In this document: positions 1 to 9,248 of the stretch, piece by piece
How positions within the stretch are numbered: position 1 is the stretch's first letter
Layout of the letters: each line of letters starts with the position of its first letter
Origin: Candidatus Saccharimonadota bacterium
Lineage (GTDB): Bacteria; Patescibacteriota; Saccharimonadia; Saccharimonadales; Saccharimonadaceae
Reading direction: 5' to 3'
Length of the DNA: 64,000 bases
NCBI GenBank assembly: GCA_030445265.1
Contig: JAUCSC010000001.1
Location: forward strand, 310,001 to 374,000
The notes under the pieces: model-generated
What the model saw: the letters and a program-made list of their open reading frames with translations, nothing else
What the model was told of the DNA's origin: nothing
Database searches by the model: none
Translations under genes and position numbers: made by a program

Positions 1-1089
1 ATATATCTACCGACACACCGCTATCCGACGCCGCCACATATGCAGGAAGATCAGACTCGACTCAAAAATCTGGTTCGTGAGGCTCAGCGTATGATAGATC
101 CGGATTCGATTATGCAAAGCGCGCTACACGACATCCTCGACAAAGTGAACGAGACGCAGCTTTGGCACCGTACGACCGAGGGACTGGCGATTTTTAGTGA
201 CGGAGAGACCATACAATTATTCTCCCTTCCGATAGAATGTGAAGAGCACGTTTTTGTCGGCGAGCATTATGATATTGCCCCACTCATTGCGGTGCTTTCC
301 TACGACCAGCCCTATTATCTCCTTTGTCTGGCGATGCATAACTCGAAGCTGTTCAAGGGTGACGTCTATGGACTGCAGCCGGTCGCGATCGACTTTCCGA
401 AGAGTCCAGAGGACGCACTGAACATCGACGAGTTATTTTCAAACAGTCATACTCAGCGGAGCAATAATAAAGATAGCCGGCGCTCAAATAATGCTGTCAG
501 TCCTCATGGTCAAGGTGATTCACGTGAAGCCGGTGGTGAAGAGCGTATGTATTATTTCCGTCAAATCGAAGCGATGATAAAGGCCGACAAAGAATATGAT
601 GCTGACCTTCCGCTGGTTGTGGCTGCGACGGAGAGTGAAGCAGGCGATTTTAGAGCATTTTCATCGCTCAATATATGTGACCAATTCATCCACGGCAATG
701 TGACGCATCTGAGTACTGACGAGCTCCATCACCAGGCGTGGGCAATTATTGAGTCGACCAAAAGTGAAGATTCAGTAGAAGCAGTCCAGACCGAGTTTGA
801 AGCTAGTCGGGGCGCCGACCGTTTTTCGGACCAGCCATTAGAGATTGAAAAAGCGGCCGAAGAGGGACGAGTCAGCACTCTAGCCGTGCAGCTCCTTATT
901 CAGTCGCGCGATTCTGTTCGTGACGTCATACGAGATGCCGTGCCGATGATTCGGTTTGGTTTGGAATATGAGAAGTACGACATAGCGAAGATCGTATCAG
1001 AGGTGTATCGGCGAGGTGGTACGATACTAGCCAGCGCGAACAGCTATGTACTGGGAAGCGTGCCGCTTGCGGCATCGATGCGTTACTAA
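1..1089 (+). CDS. baeRF-type (bacterial archaeo-eukaryotic release factor-like) protein, 5'-truncated by window edge
   Basis: Frame is open to base 1 and reads IYLPTHRYPTPPHMQEDQTRLKNLVREAQRM..., matching the N-terminal signature of baeRF proteins (SIYLPTHR...QDPIRLKNLLxEAE). The listed ATG at 40 is therefore probably internal. Downstream FYVLCLA-like, VEEHVFVGEHYDIAPLI and HGN..LS.DELH..AW segments fit. Confidence 0.7.
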   Translation: MYLPTHRYPTPPHMQEDQTRLKNLVREAQRMIDPDSIMQSALHDILDKVNETQLWHRTTEGLAIFSDGETIQLFSLPIECEEHVFVGEHYDIAPLIAVLSYDQPYYLLCLAMHNSKLFKGDVYGLQPVAIDFPKSPEDALNIDELFSNSHTQRSNNKDSRRSNNAVSPHGQGDSREAGGEERMYYFRQIEAMIKADKEYDADLPLVVAATESEAGDFRAFSSLNICDQFIHGNVTHLSTDELHHQAWAIIESTKSEDSVEAVQTEFEASRGADRFSDQPLEIEKAAEEGRVSTLAVQLLIQSRDSVRDVIRDAVPMIRFGLEYEKYDIAKIVSEVYRRGGTILASANSYVLGSVPLAASMRY

Positions 1090-1134
1090 GTTTTTAGTGT
1101 TTTTCTAAGCACGAGCGGAGTATCATAAGATTAC

Positions 1135-1635
1135 ATGAATGATGTGCTGATACGAATTATTGCAGATGGCTTGGTTATACCGATCATCTTGATAGGTGCC
1201 TATGTGCTTATCGCTAAAGTACCCAGAGGCCACCGCATCGAATCGTACAGCCGAATATTAATGGCAGGGCTGACGGCATATCTCATCGCCAAATTAGCGG
1301 GTACATTGGTCACCAGTGACATCCGACCGTTTCAGGAATTAGGGATTAATGCCGGCGCATTGTACTTGAACAATGGTGGTTTCCCGTCTGACCATGCATT
1401 GTTCGTAACGGTCATAACCGCAGCGGTATGGTTTGAGACGAAAATGTATAAAACCGCTGCTCTGCTGACCGTGCTGACTATTCTCGTGTGTGTCGGTCGA
1501 GTGCTTGCTCACGTTCATTGGGTTGCAGATGTGGTATTTGGTGTTATTATAGCTTTAGTGGGCGCACTCTGGTACTTAACGACATATCAATCTGCCCGAA
1601 CCGACCGAAAGAAGCTCGATCGACGCGCAGTCTAG
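1135..1635 (+). CDS. PAP2-family phosphatase (undecaprenyl-diphosphatase BcrC-like)
   Basis: PAP2 motifs FPSDHALF and GRVLAHVHWVADVVFG; multiple TM segments. Confidence 0.8.
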   Translation: MNDVLIRIIADGLVIPIILIGAYVLIAKVPRGHRIESYSRILMAGLTAYLIAKLAGTLVTSDIRPFQELGINAGALYLNNGGFPSDHALFVTVITAAVWFETKMYKTAALLTVLTILVCVGRVLAHVHWVADVVFGVIIALVGALWYLTTYQSARTDRKKLDRRAV

Positions 1636-1644
1636 GAGGAATTG

Positions 1645-2127
1645 ATGGCAAACATCATCTTTGAGGACACGACTGGAAATAATTACGGTCGCAAAACTTG
1701 GATTTTTACTATTTTAACCGGGCTTGCTCTCGGTGTAATCTATTGGCTGCTCAGTCGGCTTCTTCATGAGTATGCTGTTCAGCCGTTACTATGCCAACTA
1801 TGGCAAACGTCTGGAGTCTGTACTGACTCGCGCGAAATAGCGGGTCACGTCGCCACTATTCTGGTGGCCGTAATCGGTCTTTTTGTGACCGTTAAGCTCC
1901 GAATCTTCCGACCACTTCTGGTCGTCGTCGCAGTCGCCGCCACGCTATGGGGATTATCCGAATGGCTGCAAGGTCTGCGTTGGCCAGAAGCCGTCGCCTA
2001 CAGTGCCTTACTCTATGCGCTAGGCTATGCACTCTTTTCATGGGTTACGCGTGGCCGGTCGCTCATCGCGGTCACTATCATTATCCTCGTCATTGTCGCT
2101 ATCGCTCGCATTCTGTTTCTGCTTTAA
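1645..2127 (+). CDS. hypothetical membrane protein
   Basis: ORF with several hydrophobic segments; ATG 1645 preceded by AGGAGGA. Confidence 0.6.
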   Translation: MANIIFEDTTGNNYGRKTWIFTILTGLALGVIYWLLSRLLHEYAVQPLLCQLWQTSGVCTDSREIAGHVATILVAVIGLFVTVKLRIFRPLLVVVAVAATLWGLSEWLQGLRWPEAVAYSALLYALGYALFSWVTRGRSLIAVTIIILVIVAIARILFLL

Positions 2128-2145
2128 CTGCTATACTAAGGTAAT

Positions 2146-3225
2146 ATGGAAATTATTGTCTTAGTTATTATATTGATCGTTATCATTAGTGGTTTTGTAG
2201 TGGCCGGCGTTATCATGAACCAGCGCCTGAAAGACCTCAAAGGCTCGGGTGGGGTCGAATTACTCAAAGCAGATGTCACCGAACTGAATCGTACGATGAG
2301 CAATCTCCAGCAAACGCTCGGCGAAAAGATGGATCGTAGCAGTATGGGCATGCAAGCCTCAATGCAGAAGCAGCTCAGTGAAAGTGCCAAGTTGGTTTCG
2401 GACGTGACGCAGCGACTCGCCAAGCTTGATGAAACGAATCGTCGTGTCGTCGACGTGGCGGATGAATTAAAGACATTACAAAATGTGCTTCAAAATCCAA
2501 AGCAGCGCGGTGTATTCGGTGAGTATTATCTTGAGAGCGTCCTCGGCAATATATTGCCAACTAAAAATTATCAAATCCAGTACAAGTTTAATGATAATCT
2601 GATTGTCGACGCGGTTATTTTCTTGGACCGCGGGCAGATCCTCCCGGTCGATAGTAAGTTTAGTCTCGAAAATTACAACCGTATGGTGTCGGCAAGTACG
2701 AAAACAGAGCGAGAAGATTATCTCAAAAAAGTGCGGATGGACCTTAAGGGGCGTATTGATGAGACGAGCAAGTATATTCGGCCAAATGAAGGCACGATGG
2801 ACTTTGCCTTTATGTTTATACCGAGCGAATCTCTCTATTATGATCTTTTGATTGGGGACGTTGGTACTGGCTCGAGCGCCCGCGATCTCATTGAGTATGC
2901 CTTTAGAGATAAGAAAGTGATTATTGTCAGTCCAACGAGCTTTATGGCGTACCTTCAAACCGTGCTTCAGGGACTACGCAGCCTCCAAATTGAAGAGCAG
3001 GCGAAAGATATACAAATTCAAGTTGGTAAGCTTGGTAAACATATAGCTAGCTTTGACAGCTTTATGCATAAGCTCGGACGAGCGCTGTCGACGACAGTTA
3101 ATCATTACAATGATGCCCATAAGGAGCTAGCCAAAGTCGATCGTGATGTTATGAAAATATCAGGTGAAACGCCAAGTATCGAGCCGCTACTACTTGACCG
3201 TCCGAACGACGAAGAGCGAATGTAA
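2146..3225 (+). CDS. rmuC: DNA recombination protein RmuC
   Basis: N-terminal TM, coiled coil, then RmuC nuclease-like domain (PKQRGVFGEYYLESVL, LPVDSKFSLENYNRM, FMFIPSESLYYDLL, IIVSPTSFMAYLQTV). Confidence 0.92.
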   Translation: MEIIVLVIILIVIISGFVVAGVIMNQRLKDLKGSGGVELLKADVTELNRTMSNLQQTLGEKMDRSSMGMQASMQKQLSESAKLVSDVTQRLAKLDETNRRVVDVADELKTLQNVLQNPKQRGVFGEYYLESVLGNILPTKNYQIQYKFNDNLIVDAVIFLDRGQILPVDSKFSLENYNRMVSASTKTEREDYLKKVRMDLKGRIDETSKYIRPNEGTMDFAFMFIPSESLYYDLLIGDVGTGSSARDLIEYAFRDKKVIIVSPTSFMAYLQTVLQGLRSLQIEEQAKDIQIQVGKLGKHIASFDSFMHKLGRALSTTVNHYNDAHKELAKVDRDVMKISGETPSIEPLLLDRPNDEERM

Positions 3226-3237
3226 AGTAATCCGTAT

Positions 3238-3274
3238 AAAAAAATACCCCGCGTCTGGCTGCGGGGTATTTTTA
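3238..3274. terminator. bidirectional intrinsic terminator between rmuC and aquaporin
   Basis: aaaaaaataccccgc-gtctggct-gcggggtattttta: about 10-bp stem flanked by A and T tracts, between convergent genes. Confidence 0.9.
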
Positions 3275-3289
3275 TGTCGAGGTTGCTAA

Positions 3290-4138
3290 CTAAGCGTTGA
3301 CGCCACTTCGTCCGCGAAGAACGTCGTGTAGCAAGAAGCCAAGTACACCACCGATGACTGGAGCTAGAATGTAGACGGCAAGTGCCCATACATTCCAGTC
3401 AAGCCCTTGGAGTGATAGCGCAACAGCTGGGTTTGCAACTGCAGTTGCGTTGACGTATGACGCCATCGTAATTGCGAGGAGCAGGCCGATAAAGGCTCCG
3501 CCGCTAATTGAGAGCGCAGAGACGATACGGTTGCGTGATTCCTTCAGTGCATGTGCAACACCGTAGGCGAAGACAGTTGCACCAAGTAGTTCAGCAAAGA
3601 AGACAAACCACTGCTTGCCATCAGGCAATGCAGCTGCTTGGAATATCTGTGGTGCTGTTTGACCGAGCAGTTGTGACTGCTGATCAACTGGACCGCTGCC
3701 ACCGATGAACGCGTTGACGATGACGAGCGCGAGCGCTGCACCGACGAACTGAGCAACGATGAGCCCAACTGCTGATAGCCAGTTAATGCGACGTGATACC
3801 CACGCACCAACGGTAACCGCTGGGTTTAGGTGAGCACCGGCTGCGGTGCCGGCAAAAAGAACGATTGCAAGTAATGCAAAGAATACATAGATTGGTGATT
3901 CCTGAGTCGTCAATACGACGGCTGCCAGCAGAAATACCCCAAAGAACTCTAGGCCGAGCGCGCGCCAGTAACCGGTCGTACGGAGTGTTTCGGCAATGAC
4001 ATTATTGCGTGACGCAACAGCGGCGGCAGATGATGTTGTAACTCGTGTTACGTTCGTCGTCTCTCGCGTTGCAGGCGCCTTCGCTGTCCTGGTAGTGGAT
4101 GACTTTTTCTTGGTTGACGTGGCTTTCTTGGTAGCCAT
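3290..4138 (-). CDS. MIP/aquaporin-family channel with Lys/Thr-rich N-terminal extension
   Basis: GAHLNPAVTVG and ANPAVALSL motifs, six hydrophobic helices, N-terminus MATKKATSTKKKSSTT; AGGAGGAAAT upstream of the ATG. Confidence 0.88.
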   Translation of the reverse strand: MATKKATSTKKKSSTTRTAKAPATRETTNVTRVTTSSAAAVASRNNVIAETLRTTGYWRALGLEFFGVFLLAAVVLTTQESPIYVFFALLAIVLFAGTAAGAHLNPAVTVGAWVSRRINWLSAVGLIVAQFVGAALALVIVNAFIGGSGPVDQQSQLLGQTAPQIFQAAALPDGKQWFVFFAELLGATVFAYGVAHALKESRNRIVSALSISGGAFIGLLLAITMASYVNATAVANPAVALSLQGLDWNVWALAVYILAPVIGGVLGFLLHDVLRGRSGVNA

Positions 4139-4220
4139 AGATTTCCTCCTTTTATGGTATGTCCATAGTATAGCATAGCGTTTACCGATGACGACAAGGG
4201 GTAAATGCTATACTCATTAT

Positions 4221-4487
4221 ATGGCATTATTTATACGACAAGACGAGAGCCGCTCCAAGCTTCAGGAACAGATCGCTGCCGAGCTGCAAGATAAGGCTCG
4301 TGCGCGGGCTGAAAAAGATAATATTGAGCGACCAGACGGAGTCACCGATTCACATTATTTAAAAGACACTAAGCAGACAACAAGTCTTGCGTGGATATGG
4401 ATTCTTATTATCGTCTTAGCAATCGGTGCATTGATATGGTTGACGATAGTCAATACCACCGCTACAATGAGCGTAAGCAGAATCTAA
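4221..4487 (+). CDS. small single-TM protein
   Basis: ATG 4221 lies 6 nt after TATACT (4209-4214); charged N-terminus plus a TM (LAWIWILIIVLAIGALIWLTIV). The listed upstream ATG 4188 precedes the -10 box. Confidence 0.55.
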   Translation: MALFIRQDESRSKLQEQIAAELQDKARARAEKDNIERPDGVTDSHYLKDTKQTTSLAWIWILIIVLAIGALIWLTIVNTTATMSVSRI

Positions 4488-4506
4488 CCAAAAAAGAAAG
4501 ATCATT

Positions 4507-5028
4507 ATGGACAACACGACCGATCCGAGAAATCCTCAAAACCAACCAACTCCTTTCACGCCGCCTTCGCCAGTCAGTCCTTCTGAAGCACCTGCCGGCA
4601 ATGGTCCGGTCTTCACCGCGCCTACGCCGACCGGTGAGCCGCTCGCAGTAGCGCCGGAAACGCCTACGGTCAATGGCCAGTACACTTCTACGGACGTCAA
4701 TCCTTCGACCGCGAGTCCCGTAGTGGCACCGGCACCAGTGGCTGAAGTCGTTGATAGCTCTAGCGTCGTCGGTGAAGAGCCGATTGCTCCGATTGTGGCA
4801 ACCGAAGTAGAGCCATCATCAGCGCCATCGCAGGTGCAAGCGAGTGAAGCAACGGGCACGCCAATCGCCGCAGGTTCATTTGGCCAGTCCCAAACAGAAG
4901 TTCCCGCAGCGGCCCCAGCTCCAGCCTCGACAACGGCTAAGAAGAAGACGCCTGTGTGGCTTTGGATCGCTCTTGTTGTTGTTGTAGTTATTGGCGGCGG
5001 CGTTATCGCGTATTTATTGACGCGTTAA
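4507..5028 (+). CDS. Pro/Ala/Ser/Thr-rich low-complexity protein with C-terminal TM anchor
   Basis: About 140 aa P/A/S/T/V-rich followed by KKKTPVWLWIALVVVVVIGGGVIAYLLTR. Confidence 0.6.
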   Translation: MDNTTDPRNPQNQPTPFTPPSPVSPSEAPAGNGPVFTAPTPTGEPLAVAPETPTVNGQYTSTDVNPSTASPVVAPAPVAEVVDSSSVVGEEPIAPIVATEVEPSSAPSQVQASEATGTPIAAGSFGQSQTEVPAAAPAPASTTAKKKTPVWLWIALVVVVVIGGGVIAYLLTR

Positions 5029-5071
5029 GCTATCTTTAGCGATACAGTTTGACGTATAATATCTGTTAGTT

Positions 5072-6079
5072 ATGGAATCGATTGACACGCTCCGTCAGGA
5101 GCTTCTAGACGCTATCGCAGTTCATGAGTCACCTCGTGAAGTGTTAAAGCATGCTCGGCTGCGGGAGCTATTTTTGTCAATTAGCACGCGCGATCCTTCG
5201 GAGAGGGCGGCTTTCGGCAAGGCGCTCAATGAATTTAAAAACGAGCTTGAAACGCGGATCGCCGATCGTGAAGCCGAGCTTGAGAACAGCGATGTTGAAT
5301 CTATCGACGTTACGGCCCCGTGGGATATCACCCACGGACAGGTGGAGCTTTTGCCGACCGAGCAAGGGTCGAGGCACCCGCTCATGCGCGAGCTGGAGCG
5401 CGTCATCGATATATTTACGCGCATGGGTTTTGAGGCCATCGAATCTCGACAGATTGATGATGATTTTCATATGTTTGGCTCACTCAATTTTCCAGAAGAC
5501 CATCCCGCCCGTGATGGATACGACACCTTTCGTACCGAAGAAGGATTTATCCCACCCGCTCACACATCAACCATGCAGCACCGTATATTGAAAGCGGGCA
5601 AAGAGAAACTCGAAGCCGGCACGCCGATTGCCGCCGTTAGCTACGGAAGAGTATTCCGTAATGAAGATGTTGACGCAACTCATGAGCACACGTTCTACCA
5701 ATGTGAAGGTGTCTATGTCAGCACCGAAGCCACGCTCGGGGAAATGCTGGGAACGCTAAAACGTTTTTTTGAAACATACTATAGCCAGCAGTTAAAAATC
5801 AAAACTCAGCCTGCCTATTTCCCATTTGTTGAACCAGGTCTGGAATTTGCCATTGAAAAACCTGCTGCCCTGGGAGGGGCGCCTGGCGAATGGCTGGAAA
5901 TGCTCGGCTGCGGCATGATTCACCCGAATGTTCTCTCTGCGGCTGGCATTGATCCTACGAAGTATCGCGGCTTTGCGTGGGGCGGCGGCATTGAGCGGCT
6001 CGTCATGCTGAAGTATGGTATTGAAGACCTCCGACATTTTGAGTCGGCAAAATTATCGTTTTTGAGGAAATTTGCATGA
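5072..6079 (+). CDS. pheS: phenylalanine--tRNA ligase subunit alpha
   Basis: Class II aaRS motifs (THTSTMQHR, GRVFRNEDVDATHEHTFYQCEG, GLEFAIEKP..., GFAWGGGIERLVMLKYGI). Confidence 0.95.
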   Translation: MESIDTLRQELLDAIAVHESPREVLKHARLRELFLSISTRDPSERAAFGKALNEFKNELETRIADREAELENSDVESIDVTAPWDITHGQVELLPTEQGSRHPLMRELERVIDIFTRMGFEAIESRQIDDDFHMFGSLNFPEDHPARDGYDTFRTEEGFIPPAHTSTMQHRILKAGKEKLEAGTPIAAVSYGRVFRNEDVDATHEHTFYQCEGVYVSTEATLGEMLGTLKRFFETYYSQQLKIKTQPAYFPFVEPGLEFAIEKPAALGGAPGEWLEMLGCGMIHPNVLSAAGIDPTKYRGFAWGGGIERLVMLKYGIEDLRHFESAKLSFLRKFA

Positions 6080-8550
6080 TTATTTCACTAAACTGGCTAA
6101 AAAAATATACCGATATCACTATGCCGGTTGATGAGCTCGTTACTCTCATTGGCTCACGGCTCGTCGAAATAGAAGACGTCGAATACCTTGGTGAAAAATA
6201 TCGAGATGTCCTAATCGCTCGAGTCGTAGAGTGTGCAGCCGTTGAAGGCTCCGACCATCTCAACCTCACGAAAATTGATGACGGCGGCGTGGCGGCGGAC
6301 GTCGCGCGTGATGAGCACGGCTATGTTCAAGTAGTCTGTGGTGCTCCAAATGTAGCAGCAGGTATGTTGGTCGCATGGCTGCCGCCTGGTAGCACCGTTC
6401 CAGAAACCTTCGGTACAAAAGAGCCTTTTATTCTTGGTGCGCGTGAACTCCGCGGTTTTATCAGTAACGGCATGATTGCCAGTGCCCGTGAACTTGCTTT
6501 GTACGACGAACACGAAGGCATTATTGTCGTTGATAAAGATGCAGCTCCCGGTACGCCGTTTGCGGAAGTCTATGGACTGGACGATTACCTACTCAACATT
6601 GAGAACAAGTCGCTGACGCATCGTCCAGATTGTTTCGGCGTTATTGGATTCGCACGGGAAGTCGCGGCAATATCGGGGCATGCGTTTAAGACTCCAGACT
6701 GGCTTACTGATGTGCAGCCGGTTATTACGACAACCGGTGCGGTCGAAGCGCCAAAGGTTCATATCGATGATGATCAAATCAGTGATCGTTATCAGGCAAT
6801 TGTCCTTCATTCTCACGGCCAAGCTGGGCAGACTCCTCTTGAAATCAAAACGTATTTATCTCGGAGCGGCGTCAGGCCGATTAGCCCGATCGTCGATGTG
6901 ACTAATTATCTTATGCTCTTGAGCGGACAGCCCCTTCATGCTTTTGATTATGATAAAGTTCTCGCCTTAAACAATGGCCAGGGCGATATCCACGTCCGAC
7001 TAGCACGCAGTGGAGAGACTCTTAAACTGCTGGATGGAAAAACTATCGATCTACATACCACTGATATCGTCATCGCTTCTGGCGATACGCCGATCGGTCT
7101 CGCTGGAGCAATGGGCGGCTTTGATACCGAGATTGATGACACGACGAACTCAGTCATCCTGGAGAGCGCCACGTTCAACTTGTACCGACTGCGATCAACG
7201 CAAATGAGGCATGGCATTTTCAGTGAAGCGATCACTCGTTTTACGAAAGGCCAGCCTGCTGAATTGACTGCTCCTGTTCTCGCCGAAGCGGTGCAGCTAA
7301 TGTCAAAGAATGCGGGACTCGATGCTTCGAGCACGGTGGCTGAAGCGTACCCTACGCCATCAGATAACATACATATTACCGTTGAGGCCAGTGCAGTGAA
7401 TGCGGCGCTTGGTACAAAATTTGCCACGTCTGACATCGTTGAATTACTGGGTAACGCGGAATTTGATGCAAGCGGCGCCGAGGAGGCAATAGCCATCGCT
7501 GTGCCGTACTGGCGTAAAGATATCCATATCGCCGAAGACATCTATGAAGAAGTAGGCAGGCTAAATGGGTTTGATATGATTGAGCCAAAGCTGCCCGTCC
7601 GTGATTTTAGCGCCGTCATGCCGAGTGACTTTGAGCAACTCCGTACGCACATGCGCACCAACTTGGCCCGTGCGGGTGCCAACGAAGTACTGACGTATAC
7701 CTTTGTTCATGGTGACACGATGAAAGCAGCTCTCCAAAATAGCGATGAGGCATATCGGATCGTTAATAGTATTAGTCCCGACCTTCAATATTACCGCCAG
7801 AGTCTCACTCCAAGTCTTTTGACGCATATACACGCAAACATTAAGGCCGGTTATCCTCATTTTGCCCTGTATGAATTTAATAAGTTCCACACCAAACGTC
7901 ATGATGTGACTGATGAAGCAGTGCCGAAAGAGCTGGACGGTTTGGCGTTTGTTATTACGGACAGCAAGGCGAAGGGTGTCGCGTATTATGAAGCGAAACG
8001 CCACCTCGACTTTCTCCTGAGCACGATGGGAATCGAAGCAGTCTATGAACCACTAGAGGAACAGGGTGATTATCCCGTAACGATGCCATTTGAGCCGAAA
8101 AGAAGTGCCCGTGTTTGGTCAAAAGATCGTTCTCGGATCGGTGTCATAGGTGAATATAAAGCATCGGTTCGCAGGGCATTCAAGTTGCCGGAGCATACCG
8201 CCGGTTTTGAGATAGCTCCTCAGGCTCTCTTGGCGCTGACTCAGCAACAAGGACCATCATACTCACCCTCGAGCCGTTTTCCTAGCGTCGGACGAGACAT
8301 CTGCTTCCAGATACCGGCTAGCGTGCCGTACGCACAGCTGATGGCAGCGATTCCAAGTAGTGAAGCTGATATTGTGATCACTGTTGAGCCACTTGATATG
8401 TATCAGCCACCTGAGACTGATTTAAAAAATATTACGGTGCGACTCAGTTTCGTCTCAATGAATAAGACGCTGGTTGGTGCAGAAGTCAATGAACTGGTAG
8501 GGCGAGTCATCGAAACAGTCACATCTCATATTGACGCACGAATCATATAA
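6076..8550 (+). CDS. pheT: phenylalanine--tRNA ligase subunit beta
   Basis: ATGA overlap with pheS; B3/B4, B5 and anticodon-binding FDX domain; 824 aa. Confidence 0.95.
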   Translation: MIISLNWLKKYTDITMPVDELVTLIGSRLVEIEDVEYLGEKYRDVLIARVVECAAVEGSDHLNLTKIDDGGVAADVARDEHGYVQVVCGAPNVAAGMLVAWLPPGSTVPETFGTKEPFILGARELRGFISNGMIASARELALYDEHEGIIVVDKDAAPGTPFAEVYGLDDYLLNIENKSLTHRPDCFGVIGFAREVAAISGHAFKTPDWLTDVQPVITTTGAVEAPKVHIDDDQISDRYQAIVLHSHGQAGQTPLEIKTYLSRSGVRPISPIVDVTNYLMLLSGQPLHAFDYDKVLALNNGQGDIHVRLARSGETLKLLDGKTIDLHTTDIVIASGDTPIGLAGAMGGFDTEIDDTTNSVILESATFNLYRLRSTQMRHGIFSEAITRFTKGQPAELTAPVLAEAVQLMSKNAGLDASSTVAEAYPTPSDNIHITVEASAVNAALGTKFATSDIVELLGNAEFDASGAEEAIAIAVPYWRKDIHIAEDIYEEVGRLNGFDMIEPKLPVRDFSAVMPSDFEQLRTHMRTNLARAGANEVLTYTFVHGDTMKAALQNSDEAYRIVNSISPDLQYYRQSLTPSLLTHIHANIKAGYPHFALYEFNKFHTKRHDVTDEAVPKELDGLAFVITDSKAKGVAYYEAKRHLDFLLSTMGIEAVYEPLEEQGDYPVTMPFEPKRSARVWSKDRSRIGVIGEYKASVRRAFKLPEHTAGFEIAPQALLALTQQQGPSYSPSSRFPSVGRDICFQIPASVPYAQLMAAIPSSEADIVITVEPLDMYQPPETDLKNITVRLSFVSMNKTLVGAEVNELVGRVIETVTSHIDARII

Positions 8551-8594
8551 TTTTTTGATATAATAGATCGAATGGACAAGGGGGAGAAACAGTA

Positions 8595-9248
8595 ATGGCG
8601 ACACCTAAAGCGCAGCGTATTGCGATTTGGATTATTGCAATTGTCATGACCGTTGGGACGATCGGATCGTTCCTCGTCATTATACTTGGAAATAAGAATA
8701 CACAGACTGATCAGCAACGCATCAATGAGCTTTCAACCGCGTATCAAAAAGAGTACGCGGCCTATCAAGCAAAAGTCGATAAACAGTCAAAAGAGCTCAG
8801 CGACAAATACTACACAGAATTTTCGTCGTACTCAACGCGCCCGAGCGCGTTTGATGGGTCAGCAGTCAAAGATCTCGCAACAACTGATCTGAAAGTGGGA
8901 GATGGCGAAGACATCAAAGCCGATACCGCCTACTCAGCGTACTATATTGGCTGGAATCCCAGCGGTAAAGTATTTGATCAATCGATTGACAATGGGACGT
9001 TGAAGGCGCCGATCGAAGGCGGAAATCTTATCGAAGGATGGAATAAAGGCGTTATCGGTATGAAAGTTGGCGGTGTACGTGAAATCACGATTCCGTCAGC
9101 TCAGGCCTATGGTGAAGCTGGCTCTGGTACTGATATTCCACCAAATACGCCAATCAAATTTGTCGTTATGATTATTCCCAAACCAGAGAAACTATCAGCA
9201 CCAGAACCATCAGCGGAATTATTGAGGTACTATTATGGACAACAGTGA
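8595..9248 (+). CDS. membrane-anchored FKBP-type peptidyl-prolyl cis-trans isomerase
   Basis: N-terminal TM; C-terminal FKBP (GKVFDQSIDNG, LIEGWNKGVIGMKVGGVREITIPSAQAYGE). Confidence 0.88.
   Translation: MATPKAQRIAIWIIAIVMTVGTIGSFLVIILGNKNTQTDQQRINELSTAYQKEYAAYQAKVDKQSKELSDKYYTEFSSYSTRPSAFDGSAVKDLATTDLKVGDGEDIKADTAYSAYYIGWNPSGKVFDQSIDNGTLKAPIEGGNLIEGWNKGVIGMKVGGVREITIPSAQAYGEAGSGTDIPPNTPIKFVVMIIPKPEKLSAPEPSAELLRYYYGQQ

Noticed and set aside
1642-1644. TTG start for the 161-aa ORF
   Set aside because: ATG at 1645 has better spacing from AGGAGGA; the TTG is immediately upstream and unnecessary.
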